The translations under genes and the position numbers were made by a program. Shown piece after piece: positions 39,123 through 43,771 of a stretch of DNA of 43,771 nucleotides. The stretch is taken from positions 1-43,771 of the IMG/VR virus record IMGVR_UViG_3300010392_000788, one strand, 5' to 3'. This DNA comes from a virus. The notes under the pieces were generated by a model. That model did not search any database. It saw nothing but the letters and a program-made list of their open reading frames with translations, and was not told the DNA's origin. The number at the start of each line of letters is the position of its first letter. The stretch's first letter is position 1.

Positions 39123-40946
39123 ATGTCTCGTTATTTAATGACGATCGGGTTCGACCGCTCGCCCGTTCTGTCCGCCCTATCTAGCCTCAGTGACCGATAC
39201 CTCATAGTGGGTCTGGAACAGATTTTTCTTGGCTGCCGGGGAGTTGCCTTTTCAAAGGCAGGGAACGAACTAAAGGTCTTTTTCCACGGCTCGATACTGG
39301 GCAGTGATCTCGCCTCTGGGGTCCGAGACTTTTTTCCTGATGCCCGGGGCCGTTGCATGGAAAGGCTTTCACGGCACTTGAGTTACCGCGATTTGGATGA
39401 CAGCATCCGATTAAATGAATATCGCATCACTGACCCCGACCCTGCCATTGGGTATCTAAATTCACACCGCATCGACTGTCGGAGCCGTAGTTTCTTTACA
39501 ATCGAGGGGTACGGCAGCCAGTTAGCCCCGGCGCTGCCCGATTTGTCGATCGCTGAAATCCTCACTGGCCAGATCGGATTCAGGTCTGATTGGGACGAAA
39601 ACGGTAACGTTGTTGCTGTGATGAACGCGAAGACGTATCGTACAGTGCGCGCAAGCATCGAACCCCATCAACTCGTATGCCAAATCGACGGTGATCTTGC
39701 GTCGCCGGTACAGTCGTCGAATAATCCCGAAAGGGCACGCATGTTTCGCGAGGATGCGTATAGACTACTCAATCCGGCTCAATCGACGTCGACTAGCGGC
39801 AGCCTGGCTACCCCTGCCGGGCATGCCCCAGTGTTGGGCCAGCATGTCGCCACGTCACCCCAAGCCGCCCCTGAGCCAGTGTATACATTTGCTGGCGACA
39901 GTGACCGATTCTCGCCTCTCATTGACCGCTGCACTTTTTACGAGCGATGCAACAGAGACCGTTACCGTCCTGCGCTATCGTTAGAGAGAAACGCAACCGA
40001 CGGCGATCTTCTGTCAGACGGATGCGAAATCAATATATGCTTAGCATGCGGATCGCAGCTACCAGGTTCAGATTCAGGATATAGGCTTCCGCATGGGGGA
40101 CGCACCTGCTGTACGAGCTGCCTGAATTGCGTCGGGCTTGGCGTGCATGACGATCGCGTAGTCCCACTGAACACGATACCGGTTTTAGGGTCCGCATCCC
40201 TGAATCGCTACAACCATGCGAACCCCACCATGTATTCCGCGAGTGGACAGAAGCCTTATCGGATCGGATACGAAGTGGAAAAAGAAGATCCGGATTTTTT
40301 GAGCGCCCACGATATGTCGTCTTATGCTGGCAAAGTGGATTGGATCGCGGTCTCTGATGGTTCACTGGAACACGGTGGATTTGAGTTAGTTAGCCCCGCG
40401 TACAATCTCGCCAACAGGGACGCTATCAATCGATCGTTTCGTGAACTGGGGGACGCAATTAACGCGAGAGTGACTAAGCGATGTGGCGGGCACATTACAG
40501 TTAGCCAAGCCAACGTATCCGGTGAAACTCTAGCCGATCGTTTAGGCGACTTCCACTGTTTACTGTTCGCACTATACCCCAATCGCCTACTAGGCAATTG
40601 GGCGAAGATTCGCCGAGCGGATCAGATGGAAGCCGGTGCGCAAAAGTATCGGGCGATCAACGTCAAGAGAGAATGCGTAGAATTCCGCATTTTCTCAGCC
40701 GTGCGCAACGTTGCCATGCTTGAATGGCGAACCGATTTAGTTAAATGGGGGCTCAGCCGAAAGCGTAAGAAAGTCGAAAAAGCGATTGACGACCAGAGCG
40801 GTTTTCTCATTCGGCACTTGCGAAAAAGATACGCCCCGGAAAAGTTAGCCCGGCGGTTGGAATTGTTTGCGGGATTCCAAACGTGGTACTACGGCGATGA
40901 ATTGCCGGAAGACCACCCAGCCGCCCGATACTGCCCCGCTCGTTAG
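39123..40946 (+). CDS. GS-like amidoligase (COOH-NH2 ligase) with zinc ribbon
   Basis: A 607-residue protein in three parts. Residues 1-200 are an unassigned N-terminal domain, followed by a Ser/Pro/Ala linker (about 215-255). A zinc ribbon lies at 306-336 (CLACG, CCTSCLNC). The amidoligase domain, about 378-545, has IGYEVEKE (ExE metal site), DGSLEHGGFELVSP, CGGHITVS and YRAINVK..CVEFRIF. These are the conserved motifs of the glutamine-synthetase-like ligase family that joins amines or amino acids to carboxyl groups using ATP. No Shine-Dalgarno. It is followed by a small gene and by a glutamine amidotransferase/cyclotransferase fusion gene, the partners expected for this family. Substrate unknown. 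Confidence 0.85.
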   Translation: MSRYLMTIGFDRSPVLSALSSLSDRYLIVGLEQIFLGCRGVAFSKAGNELKVFFHGSILGSDLASGVRDFFPDARGRCMERLSRHLSYRDLDDSIRLNEYRITDPDPAIGYLNSHRIDCRSRSFFTIEGYGSQLAPALPDLSIAEILTGQIGFRSDWDENGNVVAVMNAKTYRTVRASIEPHQLVCQIDGDLASPVQSSNNPERARMFREDAYRLLNPAQSTSTSGSLATPAGHAPVLGQHVATSPQAAPEPVYTFAGDSDRFSPLIDRCTFYERCNRDRYRPALSLERNATDGDLLSDGCEINICLACGSQLPGSDSGYRLPHGGRTCCTSCLNCVGLGVHDDRVVPLNTIPVLGSASLNRYNHANPTMYSASGQKPYRIGYEVEKEDPDFLSAHDMSSYAGKVDWIAVSDGSLEHGGFELVSPAYNLANRDAINRSFRELGDAINARVTKRCGGHITVSQANVSGETLADRLGDFHCLLFALYPNRLLGNWAKIRRADQMEAGAQKYRAINVKRECVEFRIFSAVRNVAMLEWRTDLVKWGLSRKRKKVEKAIDDQSGFLIRHLRKRYAPEKLARRLELFAGFQTWYYGDELPEDHPAARYCPAR

Positions 40947-41011
40947 CGTATCACCCATCACCATCCATTGAAAACACTCTGTCTATTTACTTCCAAACAA
41001 TAGGTTTAGCT

Positions 41012-41326
41012 ATGAATTTCTTTGTCGTAGACTTCCGTTCGTCTCGTGAACGATACTCCGCACTAGACGCAATTGCGGATTCCGATGTGAGTATCAATAA
41101 CGTAGCCACATGCTCGGGCACGCGATTGCAGAGGCAACAATCAATTGGAGCAATCGGGATGCCCTCTCCTAGTGGTTGTAACGTTTACTGCCGGTTGGGG
41201 ATCTACGGGCAGCCACAGCCACTTGAAAAAGTAAAATCGGCTATCAAAACGTCCCTGATGCAATATCGCAGCGGGTCCGAACTTGAGGCAGAATTCAGTA
41301 TCGGCCCAGTCTGTGTTTGCCGCTAA
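41012..41326 (+). CDS. Small unknown protein between the amidoligase and GATase genes
   Basis: A 104-residue protein without signal or membrane segment, rich in Ser and Arg and ending GPVCVCR. It sits between the two enzymes of the cassette with gaps of 65 and 54 bases, and, like them, lacks a Shine-Dalgarno. It could be the peptide that is modified, a chaperone or an unrelated factor; the sequence does not tell. Confidence 0.6.
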   Translation: MNFFVVDFRSSRERYSALDAIADSDVSINNVATCSGTRLQRQQSIGAIGMPSPSGCNVYCRLGIYGQPQPLEKVKSAIKTSLMQYRSGSELEAEFSIGPVCVCR

Positions 41327-41380
41327 AAACAGACACCTCACCACACTATTTCAACATCACTTAATTACTGGAAAAACACA

Positions 41381-43093
41381 ATGTGTATCATCATTCACAA
41401 GCCTAAAAATATCCGCATCAGCAAAGACGTGGCAGCCAACTCTGTCAGAATCAACGGCGACGGGTTCGGCATCCTTTATCTGGATTCGATGAAAGTCGTC
41501 CGAACGATGGATATGGAGCACGCCAAGAAGCTGCTGAGGACAAAGCGACCTTACGTAGCGCATTGCAGATGGGCGACCAATGGCCCTGTGTGCTTGGAAA
41601 ACACGCACCCATTCCCTCTAAAGGATGGTTCGTGGCTATTCCACAATGGGGTAGTCGGATCCCTGCAAGACAGCCAAGAAAACGACTCTCGCCAAGTGGC
41701 CTTTATGCTCGATATGCTACCGCGTGGAAAATGGGAAACGTTTCTATCAATGTTTGACTCGCGTTTTTTGATCGCGAAGCCAGACGGTGAAATCATCAAG
41801 ACCGGGGGCTGGGTAGACCATGAAGGTGCTTGCTACTCAAAAGCAAACGTATTAACCAAGCAATATGGCCGGTACAGCACGTCTGGCGGGTGCGGCACGC
41901 GATACGGGAACGTGATGGACTACGGCGACGACTGGACGTGGCGAGATTATGACGCAGCCCGGCGGGCACGCGGGGTCAATACGACCGCAAAAAAGAACCC
42001 GGCTCAAAAGTCGGATAACATAGCCGGAAAACTGAAAAAGAAGGTATGCGCCGCAACCGATAAATACGTAGTGGATGGAGCGTCACTGATTGCCGTATAC
42101 GGCACTCTAAAAAGGGGTCTCGGCAACCACCGATGCCTGGCTGGCGCCACGTTAGTGGGCACTGGCGTAACTTTTTCACGGCATCGATTGTGCGTCCAGG
42201 GGCTACCGTATTTGATCCAGGGGGCGAACGACAGAAACCAGGGACGCCGGGTAGATGTCGAAGTGTACTCGGTGCCTGACAAGGTGTTGGAGGACGTTGA
42301 CGCACTGGAGGGGCACCCACACTTGTATTGCAGGAAATCTTGCTGCGTTACCCTGGACGACACAAAAGAGACAATCTTTACGCAGGCCTACTTTGCAAGT
42401 GAGTCACGCGACAGTGGACGCTACGCTTTAAGATACCCAATCGGTGGTGACTCTGTGATGGTATGTAGCAAGAACGGCGGCGTAGTCTTCGAAAGCTCTA
42501 TTGCCCCAGCCAAGCTAAGCGACGAGAAGAAAAAGACGCTCGACGATGTCAGTATGCCGGACGATTGGTCAGTGATCCTAGCCTCAGTCGACGAAGCCGC
42601 ACTCGCGGATGGATGGAAAGGCTGGGAAGAGTGGCACGCTTACGACTCTGATACTTTCTTGGAATACGTCGACGAGCAGGGCCACTCATCGATCTGTTTT
42701 GAGGCCGAAGCGTACAGGAACGGATCCATCGAAGCCCCAACGCAGCCTGAGAGGGATCTCCGTTTATGGCAGATCACGGAATTTATCGCTGACCGCGAGG
42801 GGGCCGCGATGGGTTGGGGAGACTGGCGGGGTTGGTTTGATAATGGAGTCACCGAAGCCCTTGACGTCTTGTCATTCACCAACGCCAACACCGAGAGGCT
42901 GCGCAAGCAATACGAGATTGAGGCAGTGTTTTTGAGCCGTGACGAGCAACCCGACACGGACGCTATCAGCGACGAAGCTATCCAGGCCGCTATTGCGAAG
43001 GATTTAGCGGATCACCCAGAGCTAGGGGAGGAATACGGCGACGATGAGTATGTGTGTGTGAACGGTGTTTGGCAGCGAGGACTAGACGTATAA
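41381..43093 (+). CDS. Class-II glutamine amidotransferase fused to gamma-glutamylcyclotransferase-like domain
   Basis: A 570-residue fusion. Residues 1-190 are an Ntn-type GATase: Cys2 right after the start Met, HCRWATNG (61-68) and FHNGVVGS (87-94) for glutamine binding and the oxyanion hole. Residues 235-370 are AIG2/GGCT-like: VYGTLKRGLGNH (239-250) and DVDALEGHPHLYCR (305-318), with E310 the likely catalytic acid. Residues 390-570 contain two similar acidic W-rich segments (GWKGWEEW, GWGDWRGW) of unknown role. The first domain should release ammonia from glutamine; the second should cleave gamma-glutamyl bonds. No Shine-Dalgarno; start fixed by Cys2. Confidence 0.85.
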   Translation: MCIIIHKPKNIRISKDVAANSVRINGDGFGILYLDSMKVVRTMDMEHAKKLLRTKRPYVAHCRWATNGPVCLENTHPFPLKDGSWLFHNGVVGSLQDSQENDSRQVAFMLDMLPRGKWETFLSMFDSRFLIAKPDGEIIKTGGWVDHEGACYSKANVLTKQYGRYSTSGGCGTRYGNVMDYGDDWTWRDYDAARRARGVNTTAKKNPAQKSDNIAGKLKKKVCAATDKYVVDGASLIAVYGTLKRGLGNHRCLAGATLVGTGVTFSRHRLCVQGLPYLIQGANDRNQGRRVDVEVYSVPDKVLEDVDALEGHPHLYCRKSCCVTLDDTKETIFTQAYFASESRDSGRYALRYPIGGDSVMVCSKNGGVVFESSIAPAKLSDEKKKTLDDVSMPDDWSVILASVDEAALADGWKGWEEWHAYDSDTFLEYVDEQGHSSICFEAEAYRNGSIEAPTQPERDLRLWQITEFIADREGAAMGWGDWRGWFDNGVTEALDVLSFTNANTERLRKQYEIEAVFLSRDEQPDTDAISDEAIQAAIAKDLADHPELGEEYGDDEYVCVNGVWQRGLDV

Positions 43094-43103
43094 AGGAGGG
43101 ACT

Positions 43104-43192
43104 ATGAAAAACGAATCTTCGTGATTGACTTGGTTTATTGCGGGATGCTGGTGATAATGCTTTCATTGGCATTCCGCAGAAAACCGAACTAA
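43104..43192 (+). CDS. Tiny membrane peptide, split or coupled frames
   Basis: After GGAGG, the best Shine-Dalgarno of this segment, an ATG at 43104 opens six codons (MKNESS) ending in TGA at 43122-43124. A GTG at 43121, overlapping that stop, opens a 23-residue frame ending at 43192 with one membrane helix (VYCGMLVIMLSLAF) and a basic tail. Either the second is coupled to the first, or a single lost base has split a peptide of about 30 residues. Confidence 0.4.
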
Positions 43193-43217
43193 TTTACAAG
43201 CCTAGGCTTGATCTGAT

Positions 43218-43258
43218 CCGATACCACTCGTAAGTTACTTGTGGTGTCGGTTTTTTTT
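43218..43258 (+). terminator. Rho-independent terminator after the cassette
   Basis: CCGATACCAC (43218-43227) and GTGGTGTCGG (43241-43250) pair with a single wobble, followed by eight T (43251-43258). It ends the amidoligase cassette transcript. Confidence 0.95.
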
Positions 43259-43282
43259 CGTTCATCGCAGAGAGTTAGTTTA

Positions 43283-43498
43283 ATGAGTTCTATTGTTGGT
43301 AGTGCCGATTTAAACGGCCCGCAACGCAGCCTTGTCGAGTTCGCCGAATCCTATGGTCATCGCTGTGACGTGGTTAGCACCCCAAGGGCTAACTATTTCC
43401 GGGTGGCCATTGCTGAATACCAGGGCGGGGAATTCATTGGATACAGAATCGAACACTGCGAAACACGCCGCGATGTTCGCTTGACGCTGTGTGGCTGA
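43283..43498 (+). CDS. Small unknown protein
   Basis: A 71-residue protein (starts MSSIVGSADLNG) with a helix, then strands (NYFRVAIAEYQGGEFIGYRI) and Cys/Arg-rich end. It lies between two terminators and begins 25 bases after the first, so it would need read-through or a local promoter. GAGAG eight nt before the ATG is a weak Shine-Dalgarno. An upstream in-frame start at 43241 lies within the terminator and was not used. Confidence 0.55.
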   Translation: MSSIVGSADLNGPQRSLVEFAESYGHRCDVVSTPRANYFRVAIAEYQGGEFIGYRIEHCETRRDVRLTLCG

Positions 43499-43557
43499 CT
43501 TACAAACAACAACAAAGGATAAGTAAATAAAAACTGCAACACTGCAACCCACTACCT

Positions 43558-43585
43558 AACCCCGCTTTAATCAGGCGGGGTTTTT
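43558..43585 (+). terminator. Rho-independent terminator at the right end
   Basis: AACCCCGC (43558-43565) pairs with GCGGGGTT (43575-43582) around a 9-nt loop, and T 43581-43585 follow. It closes the rightward genes just before the repeat array. Confidence 0.9.
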
Positions 43586-43594
43586 CATACGCTG

Positions 43595-43771
43595 ACGCTG
43601 GCCCACGCTGGCCCCTCTGGCCCACGCTGGCCCCTCTGGCCCACGCTGGCCCCCTCTGGCCCACGCTGGCCCCCTCTGGCCCACGCTGGCCCCCTCTGGC
43701 CCACGCTGGCCCCTCTGGCCCACGCTGGCCCCCTCTGGCCCACGCTGGCCCCTCTGGCCCACGCTGGCCCC
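43595..43771. repeat. Right-end 19/20-bp tandem repeat array
   Basis: Copies of CCACGCTGG start at 43603, 43622, 43641, 43661, 43681, 43701, 43720, 43740 and 43759. The spacing alternates between 19 and 20 because the C run is four or five long. The unit is the same as at the left end. The array stops at the window edge mid-unit. Confidence 0.95.

Noticed and set aside
43571-43762. Minus-strand frame with GQRGQRGPEG repeats, collagen-like at first sight
   Set aside because: It is a by-product of the 19/20-bp repeat array. The period is not a multiple of three, frame changes occur, and the frame overlaps the terminator.
1-43771. Lysogeny genes, tRNA genes and CRISPR arrays
   Set aside because: No integrase, excisionase or clear repressor was seen, no tRNA cloverleaf was noticed, and the end repeats lack the spacer variety of a CRISPR array. 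Reading by eye could miss a diverged tRNA.

Overview
The window looks like a complete or nearly complete genome of a tailed bacteriophage of about 44 kb with HK97-type head genes and a siphovirus-like tail (tape measure, tail chaperone frameshift, no sheath seen). Nearly every base is coding, genes overlap by 4-20 bases, and both ends stop inside the same 19/20-bp tandem repeat. This suggests a circular or circularly permuted map that the assembler cut inside the repeat array. No integrase, repressor, tRNA gene or CRISPR array was found. Promoters are sigma70-like, so the host is a bacterium. Beta-helix fibre proteins, secreted proteases and several A/C-rich starts without a Shine-Dalgarno sequence make me lean towards a planctomycete-like host, but that is inference only.

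Layout. A regulatory region at about 31.68-32.03 kb separates two opposed gene sets. Leftward (minus strand) come three small unknown genes, then small and large terminase, portal, ClpP-like prohead protease and major capsid protein. The head-tail connectors, tail terminator, major tail protein, chaperones with a -1 frameshift site, tape measure, three tail-tip proteins and a probable decoration protein follow. A second leftward block starts at a strong promoter at 15.6 kb. It holds RusA resolvase, a metallophosphoesterase, an SPFH/band-7 protein with a small membrane partner, a Sak4-like ATPase, an SSB-like protein and an SF2 helicase. It continues into a secreted/membrane cassette (trypsin-like protease, membrane proteins, papain-like protease, exported thioredoxin-like protein, coiled-coil membrane protein) and then four fibre or receptor-binding candidates. 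A terminator at 618-654 closes it, and an HNH endonuclease gene follows.

Rightward (plus strand) from 32.03 kb come a primase-polymerase/ATPase fusion, several small unknown proteins, a second metallophosphoesterase, a membrane protein and four tandem paralogues. After these lies a stretch with a run of strong G/C hairpins. Beyond it is an accessory segment largely bounded by terminators, whose genes mostly lack Shine-Dalgarno sequences: a twofold-repeat protein, a GS-like amidoligase with a zinc ribbon, a small unknown protein, and a class-II glutamine amidotransferase fused to a gamma-glutamylcyclotransferase domain.

How the parts fit. No DNA polymerase was recognised, so replication probably combines the phage primase-helicase, SSB, Sak4 and RusA with the host replisome. 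No muramidase or amidase endolysin was recognised either. The protease/thioredoxin/membrane-protein cassette sits where lysis genes are expected and may replace one. The amidoligase cassette is the best candidate for an unusual system: ammonia release, amide or peptide ligation and gamma-glutamyl cleavage encoded side by side, probably to modify a peptide, protein or cell-wall component during infection.
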